From assembly GCA_017535325.1 (NCBI GenBank), contig JAFXUC010000139.1:1-64000 (forward strand): a stretch of DNA of 64,000 nt. Direction: 5' to 3'. Made by a program: the position numbers and the translations under genes. Below, in pieces: positions 37,559 through 46,380 of this stretch (position 1 is its first letter; each line of letters begins with the position of its first letter). Under the pieces are notes generated by a model. It was not told where the DNA came from. It saw only the letters and a program-made list of their open reading frames with translations, and made no database searches. Source of the stretch: Bacteroidales bacterium (GTDB lineage: Bacteria; Bacteroidota; Bacteroidia; Bacteroidales; UBA3824).

Positions 37559-39553
37559 TTATTCTCCGCCGAAAGGAATACCGCTTTCCTTGTAATCCGT
37601 TCTTAACACCACAAATTCCGTGCGGCGGTTAAGCTGGTGGCAGATTTCCTTGTCCTGATTGCTGTCAAGTTTGTTGATGAAAGCCTCGTTCAGGACGTCG
37701 CCTTCTTTGAGGAACGGGTATTTTGACGCGATTTTTTTGCTGACTTTAATCGGGTTGCCTTCGCCCATACCCTTTGATTGAAGTCTGTCGGCGGGAATGC
37801 CTTTTGTAATAAGGTAGTCCACAACCGACTGCGCTCTTGCCTGAGAGAGTTCCAGATTTGCCTGGTCGGAACCTCGGAAGTCGGTGTTGGCGCGTAGTTC
37901 TATCGTAATCGTGTTGTTGACGTTAAGAATGTCCACGAGCAAGTCGAGCGAAACCTTTGACTCTTCCCTCAAAGTTGCTTTGTTGAAGTCGTATTCGATG
38001 TTTTCAAGTTCTATGACGTTCAGGAGCGGTGTCATAAGGATTTCGATGTGGAGAACGGTGTTGTCCGTCAGTCCGCGTGTGGTCTCCTTGCCGATGCCTT
38101 TCAAATAACCCGCTTTTTCGGTTATGAACATATAATCGTTGTTTTCAGAGAGTTGAAACGTGAATTTGCCCGCGCCGTTGCTCTTGGTGTCAAGTTGCGT
38201 GCCGTCGGTGGAGGTCAGCGAAACTTTCGCGCCTTCGATTGCAATCATGTTTTCCTCGTTTTTAATACTGCCCTCTATGCTGACCTGAATAGGAGGCAGA
38301 TAAAAGCCCCAGATGTCGTCGCTGCGTGAGCCTTCCCTGTTTGAAGAGAAAAAGCCGCGTTTGTAGGTTTTGAAAACATGTATGCCGTAATCGTCCGCCG
38401 AGGAGTTGATCGGGTATTTCATGTTTTCAAGACTTGTTTTGCCGTCCTTGGTGTAAAGGCGGAAAATGTCAAGACCGCCCATGCCGCCGCGTCCGTCAGA
38501 GGAGAAGTAAAAACTTCCGTCAGCGGCTGCAAACGGGAAAACCTCGTTGCCTTTGGAGTTTATCTGACTGCCCATGTTGACGGGTGTGCTCCAAGAGTTT
38601 TTGCCCTCGCGCGTTGACTTCCAAATGTCCTTGCCGCCTTGTCCGCCCGGACTGTCGGAGGCAAAATACAGCGTTCTGCCGTCCGGCGAAAGACACGGAT
38701 GTCCTACCGAAATGCTGCTGTCGCGGAAAAGCACAACTTCCTCCGGGTTGGTCCATTTGCCGTCTTCCAAGTTGGTTACGAAAATTCTGCAACCCAAAGA
38801 CTGACCTTTGAAATTTTTGCACGAGGTATAATACATCGTGTTTCCGTCTTCGGTTACAAAGGGCGAACCCTCGTCAAAAAGCGTGTTGACCGCGCCCTCC
38901 ACGGGTACGGGAACCGACCATTTGCCTTTTTTGTCTTTTGACGAGAAGAAAATGTCCGTGTAGTTGGTTCCGGAATTGGCGTTTTTGGTGCTGCCTGCCG
39001 AAGCCTCCCTTGCCGAAGTAAAATAGATGTCGGTACTGTCAACGCCGAAACAGGGCGCGTAGTCAGACTCCTTGTCGTTGAGCCAGCGCGCGTTCCAAAC
39101 CACGTAACGGGTCGGCGAGGCAATCCATTTGAGGGACGTCTCGCAGTCTTTTACGCCCTGCGCTCCTCTCGGATCGTCAGGCACGAGGTCCTGGTAGTTG
39201 CTGTACTGAACCGACGCGTCTTCGTAGTTGCCCTTCATTTTGAGGGCGTCCGCCAAGTACAAAGTCGCAAGCGGATTGGAATATTTCGCCTGAACCGCCT
39301 TTCTGTACCATTTTTCCGCATTGCGGGCATCGCTCATGTTTCTTGCACATTCGCCTAAATAAAATGCCGCCTGACCTTTGGTTGGCTTATCTTTTATTTT
39401 CGGAAAATATTTGACCAAAAGTTCCTGACATTTGGTATATTCTCCGCTGTTATAGTAAGTTAGAGCCTTGTCTACTTTTTTGTTTTGTGCCGATAATGGC
39501 AGTGCCGCTAATGTCGCTGCGGAGAGGGCGACTGCTAAAATTATTGAACGCAT
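37559..39553 (-). CDS. porE: T9SS-associated OmpA-family protein PorE
   Basis: Peptidoglycan-bound periplasmic component linked to the type IX secretion machine. The 664 residues show the four-part PorE plan. After a signal peptide (1-22) come TPR repeats to about 130 (KALTYYNSGEYTKCQELLVKY, AAFYLGECARNMSDARNAEKW as separate helices). A PD40-type propeller spans about 150-410 (repeated GHPCLSPDGRTLYFASD, NEVFPFAAADGSFYFSSDG). A carboxypeptidase regulatory-like domain spans about 425-510 (SIEGSIKNEENMIAIEGAKV). An OmpA C-terminal domain spans about 520-655 with the peptidoglycan-binding Asp in RANTDFRGSD and Arg in LSQARAQSV. The domain order is what separates PorE from ordinary OmpA proteins. 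Symbol given on architecture. Confidence 0.88.
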   Translation of the reverse strand: MRSIILAVALSAATLAALPLSAQNKKVDKALTYYNSGEYTKCQELLVKYFPKIKDKPTKGQAAFYLGECARNMSDARNAEKWYRKAVQAKYSNPLATLYLADALKMKGNYEDASVQYSNYQDLVPDDPRGAQGVKDCETSLKWIASPTRYVVWNARWLNDKESDYAPCFGVDSTDIYFTSAREASAGSTKNANSGTNYTDIFFSSKDKKGKWSVPVPVEGAVNTLFDEGSPFVTEDGNTMYYTSCKNFKGQSLGCRIFVTNLEDGKWTNPEEVVLFRDSSISVGHPCLSPDGRTLYFASDSPGGQGGKDIWKSTREGKNSWSTPVNMGSQINSKGNEVFPFAAADGSFYFSSDGRGGMGGLDIFRLYTKDGKTSLENMKYPINSSADDYGIHVFKTYKRGFFSSNREGSRSDDIWGFYLPPIQVSIEGSIKNEENMIAIEGAKVSLTSTDGTQLDTKSNGAGKFTFQLSENNDYMFITEKAGYLKGIGKETTRGLTDNTVLHIEILMTPLLNVIELENIEYDFNKATLREESKVSLDLLVDILNVNNTITIELRANTDFRGSDQANLELSQARAQSVVDYLITKGIPADRLQSKGMGEGNPIKVSKKIASKYPFLKEGDVLNEAFINKLDSNQDKEICHQLNRRTEFVVLRTDYKESGIPFGGE

Positions 39554-39711
39554 TTCATAAACTTTTTTTGTAAACGTTGTCTAAGATTTCAATTAGCAAA
39601 TATTGTGTTTTTTTTTGTCTTTTGAAAATATTTTTAACTTTTTTTTGCTGAAAAAAACTTTTGACAAAAAAAATGCTTATTTTCGCACCGTAACATATAT
39701 TTTTTTTGACT

Positions 39712-41631
39712 ATGCTGAGAGGTTTTTTACTGCTTTTGATAATTCTTTCGGTAAGTGTTGAACGCGCTTTTCCGCAAATAGAAATAGATTATTCCGACTT
39801 TGCGAATGTCGGCGACGGCTATGTCTATGCCGTCAAAAATTTCAGTCCGGGAGAAATGACCGTTTCAAAACTCGATTCTATGAAATGGAATATATCTTCT
39901 TTTAAGCCTGATACTTACGATACGGTGAGGTTTTACCCGAAACACCGCAGCCGTTACGGAAACCTTTTTCCGAATGCCGAGGTCTTGAAATTTCAGACAA
40001 AAAAGAACATGGAGTTTCTTACAATCGACTCCTCAAAGGTAAAACTCCACGGCATTATCAACGATTATTTGGGCCTGAGAGCCGCCGTGGTTTTGGTTTT
40101 TCCGACGGAACTGGCGATTTACAAATTTCCGCTGAAAAAAGGCAAGGTGTTGAATGACAGTATTTCAAAGAACTTTGTTTCAAGTTACGGTTTAAAACAG
40201 TTTGCCGACTCTGTCCGCATAGACCTCGACATGAGCAACTATTCCGTTTTTGACACTTCCGGCTTTGTAAAAACCCCGACAGACAGTTACGAGACGCTGA
40301 GGGAAAAAAATACGGTTTACAAAAAAATGGTGGCGTACAAGCAGTCTCACCTTTTCGGCTGGGTTCCTGCGCAGGAATTTTCGAGCACAACCAAGGTGGT
40401 TTATTACCGCTGGTTTGCCAAGAAAAACGGCATTGCGGTTATGGAGGCGGAAGGCGACACCGAAGGCAACATTACGGCAATCCGTTATCAGCACCGCCAG
40501 CCCATGCAGGTCTCAATCGAAAAAACGGACGTTAACTGCAAGGGAAAAAACACGGGTTCGATTTTTGTAAACGTCAGCGGCGGCACTCCCGATTACAAAT
40601 TTGTGTGGTCGCACGGCAAAAAAGGCAGAAAACTCGATTCCCTTACGGCGGGCGTTTATACGGTTGAGGTTACCGACTGCAAGGGCGAGCGTCAGACCCA
40701 GAGTGTTGAAATAAAAGAGCCGGAAAGCGAACTTACATTAAAAATCAATTACAAGGACATCACCTGCTACGGCGCAAACGACGCGGTTTTGAAAGCCGAC
40801 ATCAAAGGCGGAACCAAACCTTATTATATAGTGTGGTCTGACGATACTGAGGCGGAGGAAATCATAAACAAAGGTTCGGGAATTTACGGCTGTATCGTCA
40901 GGGACGCGCAGAGATGCTTTTCGTGGGATTCGGTTGAAATCACGCAGCCTGAGACTTCGATGATGTTTTCGCCGAGGGTGGAACATTCGCAGTGCAACGG
41001 ACAAGCAAAAGGCTCGGTGTTTTTTGAAGTTACCGGCGGCGAAAAGCCTTACAAATATTTCCTTAACGATGAACAAACCTCGGACACCGCAGGCGGACTT
41101 TTTGCGGGAATTTATCAGGCTAAGGTCGTTGACAAACGCGGCTGCGAACTCGTGCGCAAGGCAGAAGTCCGTCAGCCTGACAAACCTTTGGAGGCTGACG
41201 GCGAGGTGAAAAACGTTACATGTTCGGGCGGAAGCAACGGCAGCATTACGCTGAAAGTTTCCGGCGGCACTTCCGGCTACAAGTATTTTTGGAGCAACGA
41301 CGCGCAGACTAAGGACGTTAACAATCTTTCGCCCGGAGTTTACAAGGTTAAAATTACGGATTCAAAAGACTGCTCCATCGAGAAAAGTTTTATCGTAAAC
41401 GCGCCTTCGTCGGTTTTGAGGGTGGAATGTACGGTCAGCGACGTAACCGTTAAAGGCGGAAATGACGGCTCTATAAAAGTGAAAGGCGTCGGCGGCGTAG
41501 AGCCTTATACCGTAACCTGCAACAACAAAAACGATTTCAAAAACCTCAAAGCCGGAAACTACGACATCAGGCTTTCCGACAAAAACAACTGCACTGTTAT
41601 CGAAACGGTTATCGTAAGCGAGCCGGAATAA
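39712..41631 (+). CDS. Exported protein with five SprB-type repeats
   Basis: Surface-type protein of Bacteroidota. 639 residues from ATG 39712 (MLRGFLLLLIILSVSVERAF): signal peptide, a 240-residue N-terminal domain of unknown type, then five repeats of about 75 residues from about 265 to the end. Each repeat follows the SprB pattern: conserved xxVxCxGxNxGSI, GGTxPYxYxWS, LxAGxYxVxVTDxxGC, then xxExxP. The protein stops right after repeat five (IVSEPE), with no T9SS sorting domain, although SprB relatives are T9SS cargo. So it may stay periplasmic, or be truncated. It diverges from porE and shares a bidirectional terminator with the next gene. Confidence 0.85.
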   Translation: MLRGFLLLLIILSVSVERAFPQIEIDYSDFANVGDGYVYAVKNFSPGEMTVSKLDSMKWNISSFKPDTYDTVRFYPKHRSRYGNLFPNAEVLKFQTKKNMEFLTIDSSKVKLHGIINDYLGLRAAVVLVFPTELAIYKFPLKKGKVLNDSISKNFVSSYGLKQFADSVRIDLDMSNYSVFDTSGFVKTPTDSYETLREKNTVYKKMVAYKQSHLFGWVPAQEFSSTTKVVYYRWFAKKNGIAVMEAEGDTEGNITAIRYQHRQPMQVSIEKTDVNCKGKNTGSIFVNVSGGTPDYKFVWSHGKKGRKLDSLTAGVYTVEVTDCKGERQTQSVEIKEPESELTLKINYKDITCYGANDAVLKADIKGGTKPYYIVWSDDTEAEEIINKGSGIYGCIVRDAQRCFSWDSVEITQPETSMMFSPRVEHSQCNGQAKGSVFFEVTGGEKPYKYFLNDEQTSDTAGGLFAGIYQAKVVDKRGCELVRKAEVRQPDKPLEADGEVKNVTCSGGSNGSITLKVSGGTSGYKYFWSNDAQTKDVNNLSPGVYKVKITDSKDCSIEKSFIVNAPSSVLRVECTVSDVTVKGGNDGSIKVKGVGGVEPYTVTCNNKNDFKNLKAGNYDIRLSDKNNCTVIETVIVSEPE

Positions 41632-41632
41632 A

Positions 41633-41662
41633 AAAAACGGTAAGTTTTTTCTTACCGTTTTT
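41633..41662. terminator. Bidirectional terminator
   Basis: Perfect 12-base arms AAAAACGGTAAG (41633-41644) and CTTACCGTTTTT (41651-41662) with a T6 loop. It overlaps the stop codon of the minus-strand gene. Confidence 0.88.
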
Positions 41663-42461
41663 CAAATGATTCGCATTTACAGTCGTAATTTATAAAGTAC
41701 GTCCCGTTAGGGTGTTTGGAGACGTCAACCGCCGTGGCAAAACCGTTTTCTATACGGTTGCCGGAGAAGTCGAAAATCTCGTAGTTTGTCGCCCTCGAAA
41801 ACGTAATCTTGCCGCTTGTCTGTCCGTTGTTGCCCGGAGTAAAGGTTACTTCGGGAGCAAGGCTCGTGAAAGTCATCTCGGTGGAATAACGCGGCTTTTT
41901 GGTGCAGTCCACCTGCTTGATGCGGAATTTGTTGATGCCGCTGTGGAGCGGAACTTTTACCGTGTAAGAGTTTTCGCCCGGAGTGCCTTTGCCTTCAATC
42001 TGAGCCACTCTTACCCATTTTTTCCATTTGAACTGCTCTACCGCAAAGGTCAGGCTGCCAGCCTCGCCCGTAGTTGTGAAAGTAAACGTACCCGTCTTGT
42101 CAAATTTTGAGGAGGTAAGCGTAAAAGTGCTTTTTGGTTTCAGCGCGTCGCTGTTCAAAACCTTCGGCGTGCAGCCTTCTTTGTGTGTGATGACTATCGT
42201 AATCATGTCGCCTTTTACAAGGTGATAAGCCGAAAGGTTGAGTTCTATTGACGAGCGGTTTGTGTCGTCCAAGGCTGTGTTGCCGTTGACTGTGATTTTG
42301 GTAATGCAAAAACCGACCCCGCTTGTGGCAAACGGGTTCATAATGTACAGGTTGATGCCTTGAAACACTCCGTCGATTCTCATTTCCTTGTCGGCAAAAG
42401 CGTTTGTGCATGTCAGAGCCATTATCAACAGCAAAAAAAGCGAATGTTTAAACTTTTTCAT
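41652..42461 (-). CDS. T9SS cargo protein with type A-like C-terminal sorting domain
   Basis: 269 residues: signal peptide (MKKFKHSLFLLLIMALTCTNAFA), two or three beta-sandwich segments (FTLTSSKFDKTGTFTFTTTG, SLTFAVEQFKWKKWVRVAQI), and an ending that reads as a T9SS sorting domain. The ending shows YEIFDFSGNRIENG, then VDVSKHPNGTYFINYD, and the basic tail SFEKR. That order (G-x-x-V/I turn, vdvs, GtYf, short basic end) is the type A signal. It therefore should be exported by SprA and anchored or released at the surface. The middle resembles Ig-like surface domains; its binding partner is unknown. Convergent with the SprB-repeat gene. Confidence 0.75.
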   Translation of the reverse strand: MKKFKHSLFLLLIMALTCTNAFADKEMRIDGVFQGINLYIMNPFATSGVGFCITKITVNGNTALDDTNRSSIELNLSAYHLVKGDMITIVITHKEGCTPKVLNSDALKPKSTFTLTSSKFDKTGTFTFTTTGEAGSLTFAVEQFKWKKWVRVAQIEGKGTPGENSYTVKVPLHSGINKFRIKQVDCTKKPRYSTEMTFTSLAPEVTFTPGNNGQTSGKITFSRATNYEIFDFSGNRIENGFATAVDVSKHPNGTYFINYDCKCESFEKR

Positions 42462-42532
42462 ATTTCCTCAAATTTATACCGGAGTCGGGGTACTTAGTTT
42501 AACGCCGATAAAATTATGCCAAATTTGTTAAT

Positions 42533-44188
42533 TTAATGTGAATTATCTATTAATTTTAGCAGTTCGCCGACGGCTTCTTCTTCGGGAATTGACTTTTTCA
42601 CCATTTTGCCGTCTTTGTAGAGCGAGATTTTGTTTTTGCCGTCGCCGACATAGCCGTAATCCGCGTCCGCCATTTCGCCCGGTCCGTTTACAATGCAGCC
42701 CATGACGGCGATTTTAAGGTTCCTGTAATTCTTGGTCGCCTCCTTGATTTTCTTTACCGTGGACTGCAAGTCGTAAAGCGTCCTTCCGCAGCCCGGACAG
42801 GACACATATTCGTTGCCGGTGATGCGAAGACGGCTTATTTGAAGAATTTTGAACGCCAAGCGCACCGTTTTTGTAAAGTTGCCGTTACTTTCAAGACAGA
42901 TTCCGTCGCCGAAACCGTCTATGAAAACGCCCGCGCAGTCAGCCGCAATTTTGAAACTCTCTTTGCTTTTCGGACACAAAAGCACGGGATTTTTCATTCC
43001 GTTTTTCTCCAACTGGTAAAAAATGTAACGGAACGCTCCGACCTGGTTTTTGTTTTTCGGTTTTGCGACAAGAGGTTTTGTCTTGTCAATTTTTGAAAAA
43101 TCCGTGTCTTCGTCAACAAAAACAAAGCCGTTTTTAGTGTTGCCGTCAATTACAAAATCGGGCTTTAAGTCCCCGTTTGAAGCCTCAGCCTCCTCTTTTT
43201 TGTCCGAAATTACTGCGACGGCGGCAATTTGGTTGTTGAAAGGCAGTACTTCGCGCTTTTTGTAGTTGTACGGGTCGTAAAAAAGAGGGATTTCCGGCAG
43301 TTTGTCGCCGCCTTTTATATAGTCTCTGTAAGCGATGATTTCCTTTGCCGGGAGAATTTCGTTTTCAGGCTCTTCGGTAAGAGAGACGCGGATTGTGTCG
43401 CCGATGCCGTCGTTTAAAAGCGGACAGATTCCGGCGGCGGATTTCAGCCTGCCGTCTTCGCCCTCGCCCGCCTCCGTAACGCCGAGATGAAGCGGAAAAT
43501 TCATATTCTCGTCTTTCATCCTTTTTACCATAAGACGCGCGGCGCGTATTGCGACATTCGGGTTTGAGGATTTCAGCGAAATTGCGATATTATGAAAATT
43601 TTCCCTTACGGCAACCCGCAAAAACTCCATTACGCTTTCCACCATTCCTTCTATCGTGTCGCCGTAGCGGTTGAGAATCCTCGACGAAAGCGAACCGTGG
43701 TTTGTGCCTATTCTGACGGCTGTTTTATGCTCTTTGCAGACTTTTAAGAAATCCGAAAACGTCTTCTCCAAAAGTCTGCCTTCTTCTTTAAATTCTTCTT
43801 CCGTAAGGCACGGCAAAGAGTGATGACAGAAATTGCCCGGATTAACGCGGACTTTTTCTACAATTTTAGCACACTCAAAAGCGATTGCCGCATTGAAATG
43901 CACGTCTGCAACAAGCGGCATTTTAACGCCTAACGCACGGATTCTCTGGTGAATCTGCCTTAACGCTTCTACGTCTTTTATCGACGGAACGCTTACGCGG
44001 ATAATGTCGCAGTCGGTTTTTTGAGCAACCTCAACTATTTGTCTGACAGTTTTTTCGATGTCGGCAGTTGAAGTATTGCACATAGTCTGGACGGCTATCG
44101 GGTTTTCTTGCCCGATTTTTACGCCGCCGATTGTTACCCCGCAACTGAGGTTTCTGTTGTAATTGGTAATAGAGTTTGTGTATTCCAT
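42533..44188 (-). CDS. ispG: 4-hydroxy-3-methylbut-2-enyl diphosphate synthase, Bacteroidota long form
   Basis: [4Fe-4S] enzyme of the MEP isoprenoid pathway that reductively opens MEcPP to HMBPP. 551 residues: TIM barrel with VTIGGVKIGQENPIAVQTM near 18-36, VRVNPGNFCH and VRIGTNHGSLS. The Bacteroidota/plant-type insert spans about 285-450, and the C-terminal ferredoxin-like domain carries cluster cysteines in SCPGCGRTL and VMGCIVNGPGE, followed by the Glu. The insert explains the length beyond the roughly 370 residues of the E. coli form. The start lies 7 bases after the rlmI-like stop, so the two form one transcript. Confidence 0.95.
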   Translation of the reverse strand: MEYTNSITNYNRNLSCGVTIGGVKIGQENPIAVQTMCNTSTADIEKTVRQIVEVAQKTDCDIIRVSVPSIKDVEALRQIHQRIRALGVKMPLVADVHFNAAIAFECAKIVEKVRVNPGNFCHHSLPCLTEEEFKEEGRLLEKTFSDFLKVCKEHKTAVRIGTNHGSLSSRILNRYGDTIEGMVESVMEFLRVAVRENFHNIAISLKSSNPNVAIRAARLMVKRMKDENMNFPLHLGVTEAGEGEDGRLKSAAGICPLLNDGIGDTIRVSLTEEPENEILPAKEIIAYRDYIKGGDKLPEIPLFYDPYNYKKREVLPFNNQIAAVAVISDKKEEAEASNGDLKPDFVIDGNTKNGFVFVDEDTDFSKIDKTKPLVAKPKNKNQVGAFRYIFYQLEKNGMKNPVLLCPKSKESFKIAADCAGVFIDGFGDGICLESNGNFTKTVRLAFKILQISRLRITGNEYVSCPGCGRTLYDLQSTVKKIKEATKNYRNLKIAVMGCIVNGPGEMADADYGYVGDGKNKISLYKDGKMVKKSIPEEEAVGELLKLIDNSH

Positions 44189-44195
44189 TTTACTG

Positions 44196-45392
44196 TTATT
44201 CTACGTAAAGAACCAAGCCTTTAAGATATTCGCCCTCAGGGTGATACATCGAAACGGGGTGGTCGTCGGGTTGTGTAAGTTGGCGGAGAATTTTTACTTT
44301 GCGTTTGGCTTGCAACGAAGCCTCCATAACCGCCATTCTGAAAGTCTGCTTGTCGATAGCCTGCGAGCAGGAAAACGTAAACAGCAGAGACCCCGGCGCA
44401 ATTTTTTCCATTGCGGCGCGGTTGATTCTCTGATAACCTTTTACCGCCTGATTGGTAACGTTTGCGTGCTTTGCAAAGGCGGGCGGGTCAAGGATTATCA
44501 AATCGTATTTGTCTTTTTCCATCTGGTCGAGAAAATCAAAACCGTCGGTGGCAACAGCCTCGTGGTTGTCTTTGAAACCGTTTAATTCTCCGTTTTTAAC
44601 GGTAAGATTTATAGCTGTTTGAGAGGCGTCAACGGAAGTAACGCTTTTAGCACCGCCTTTCAACGCCGCAACCGAAAATCCGCCGGTATAGCAAAACATG
44701 TTCAGGACAGTTTTGCCTTTTGAATATTGGCGCAGGAGATTGCGGTTTTCCCTTTGGTCGATAAAGTAGCCGGTTTTTTGTCCTTCGATTACGTTGACAA
44801 GGAATTTCATGCCGTATTCGCTGACCGTTTTTTCGCTTTCGGAGCCGAAAAGAAAACGGTTTTCAGGTGTTACGCCGTCGCTTTTGGGCAGCGTTTTGTC
44901 GGACTTGTCGTAAATCGCGGAGATTTTTTGCGGAAAGTTTTCTAGGAAAATCTCTTTGAACATTTCCTCTAACTTCCACATTCCGAGGCTGTGAGCCTGA
45001 AAAACCAAAATGCCGTCGTAATAGTCGCAGATAAAGCCCGGAAAACCGTCGCCCTCGCCGTGAATTACTCTGAAAACGTTGGTTTCAGGGTTGTTGGTGT
45101 AGCCCAAAATGTCGCGCATTTTTACTGCGTTCATAATTTTTTTTGTCCAAAATTCTTTGTCGGGCGTTACCTCGTCAAAGGTAAAAATTCTGACACTGAT
45201 ACTGCCGTTTTTTTGGTAATGTCCGAGTCCTAAGAATTTCTCGTTGTTGTCGTATACGGCGACATTTTCGCCGTCAAGGGCGTTGCCCACAGTTTTTTTT
45301 ACCGCGCCAGAAAAAATCCACGGGTGAAGTCTCAAAGCCGACCTGTCTTTGCCGGATTTGAGTATTATTTTCGGAAAATTGTATTTATTCAT
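44196..45392 (-). CDS. RlmI-like 23S rRNA (cytosine-5) methyltransferase
   Basis: SAM-dependent RNA methyltransferase with an N-terminal PUA domain. From ATG 45392 (MNKYNFPKIILKSGKDR) it has 398 residues. The PUA part contains LRLHPWIFSGAVKK and LGLGHYQKNGSISVRIF. The middle has VFRVIHGEGDGFPGFICDYY in two strands. SAM motif I is NMFCYTGGFSVAALKGGA with SVDAS; motif IV is LIILDPPAFAKH; the end shows LFTFSCSQ. These are all usual for the RlmI/YccW group, whose E. coli member makes m5C1962. Target position here is inferred. It is first in the rlmI-ispG pair; a -7 box TAATTTTG lies at 45421-45414 on the minus strand. Confidence 0.87.
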   Translation of the reverse strand: MNKYNFPKIILKSGKDRSALRLHPWIFSGAVKKTVGNALDGENVAVYDNNEKFLGLGHYQKNGSISVRIFTFDEVTPDKEFWTKKIMNAVKMRDILGYTNNPETNVFRVIHGEGDGFPGFICDYYDGILVFQAHSLGMWKLEEMFKEIFLENFPQKISAIYDKSDKTLPKSDGVTPENRFLFGSESEKTVSEYGMKFLVNVIEGQKTGYFIDQRENRNLLRQYSKGKTVLNMFCYTGGFSVAALKGGAKSVTSVDASQTAINLTVKNGELNGFKDNHEAVATDGFDFLDQMEKDKYDLIILDPPAFAKHANVTNQAVKGYQRINRAAMEKIAPGSLLFTFSCSQAIDKQTFRMAVMEASLQAKRKVKILRQLTQPDDHPVSMYHPEGEYLKGLVLYVE

Positions 45393-45443
45393 CGTTTCAT
45401 ATTTTTTAACGCCCAAAATTACTGATTTTTTTTCATTTTTTTA

Positions 45444-45451
45444 TACCTTTG
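45444..45451 (+). promoter_or_regulatory. -7 element for the coiled-coil/RND pair
   Basis: TACCTTTG, 18 bases before ATG 45470. No clear -33. The divergent -7 element of the rlmI-like gene is only about 22 bases away. Confidence 0.45.
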
Positions 45452-45469
45452 CACCAAAAATTATTTAAA

Positions 45470-46366
45470 ATGGAAAAAGAAAATTCAAATTCACCGGTTA
45501 ATAAATTATTGTTGGCATTGGTTCTTGTTTTGGCCGTTGCCGTTATTTGGCTGCTGATTGACCGCAGCGCACAAAAACAACAAGCGGACGATTTGATTGC
45601 AAAAATCGAAATCGGAAATCTTCAAAAAGATTCTCTTAACCGCGAAATGACCATGATTATGGACAGTTACAACCAACTGCAAACCACCAACGACACCATC
45701 AACGCGCAGTTGGAAGAGCAGAAGGCAAAAGTCGCAGAACTTATGACGACATTGAAACGCACAAAAGCCTCCAATCTCGACTCGCTCAAAAAATACCGCG
45801 CCGAAGTGGAAACCCTCCGCTCAATAATGCGCAGTTTTGTGGTTCAAATCGACAGTCTTAACACCAAAAATATAATGCTGACCGAAGAAAACAACCGTCT
45901 TACAGGTCAACTCTCTAACGCAAGACACGAAAACCGTCAACTCTCCAACGTAAAGGATTCTTTGCAGGGACGTGTTAAAGAGGCCGAGGCTCTCAAAGCG
46001 CAAGGCATGAGACTCGTTGCCCTTAACGACCGCGACAACGAAACCACAAGAATTTTGAAAGCAAAAAAATTCCGCGTTACCTTTACCCTTAACGAAAACG
46101 ACATGACCAAAAAAGGTTCTAAGGATTTGCTCGTAAGGCTCGTAAAACCCGACGGAAGTATTTTGATGAACGAAAGTTCGGGCTTTTTCAACTATCAGGG
46201 CAAAGAAATCGCGTATTCGTCAAAGAAAAACATCAACTACGACGGAAAGGCACAAAACGCTGTCGTTTACATAATTTCGCGCGAAGTGCTTTCGGCGGGC
46301 AATTATCAGGCTGACGTTTTTTGCGAAGGAAGAAATATCGGCTCGGTAGAAATCAACGTTAACTAA
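45470..46366 (+). CDS. Membrane-anchored coiled-coil protein of unknown function
   Basis: 298 residues from ATG 45470. One TM helix near the start (KLLLALVLVLAVAVIWLLI, about 12-30), then a coiled coil of about 150 residues with regular heptads (LNREMTMIMDSYNQLQ, LEEQKAKVAELMTTL, TEENNRLTGQLSNARH). A C-terminal beta domain of about 105 residues follows (KKFRVTFTLNENDM, then DLLVRLVKPDG). The layout resembles periplasmic spacers. It is 14 bases ahead of the RND exporter gene on the same strand, so it may assist that exporter. No named family recognised; the in-frame TTG at 45449 falls within the promoter and was not used. Confidence 0.75.
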   Translation: MEKENSNSPVNKLLLALVLVLAVAVIWLLIDRSAQKQQADDLIAKIEIGNLQKDSLNREMTMIMDSYNQLQTTNDTINAQLEEQKAKVAELMTTLKRTKASNLDSLKKYRAEVETLRSIMRSFVVQIDSLNTKNIMLTEENNRLTGQLSNARHENRQLSNVKDSLQGRVKEAEALKAQGMRLVALNDRDNETTRILKAKKFRVTFTLNENDMTKKGSKDLLVRLVKPDGSILMNESSGFFNYQGKEIAYSSKKNINYDGKAQNAVVYIISREVLSAGNYQADVFCEGRNIGSVEINVN

Positions 46367-46380
46367 CATTTTAAGAAAAT

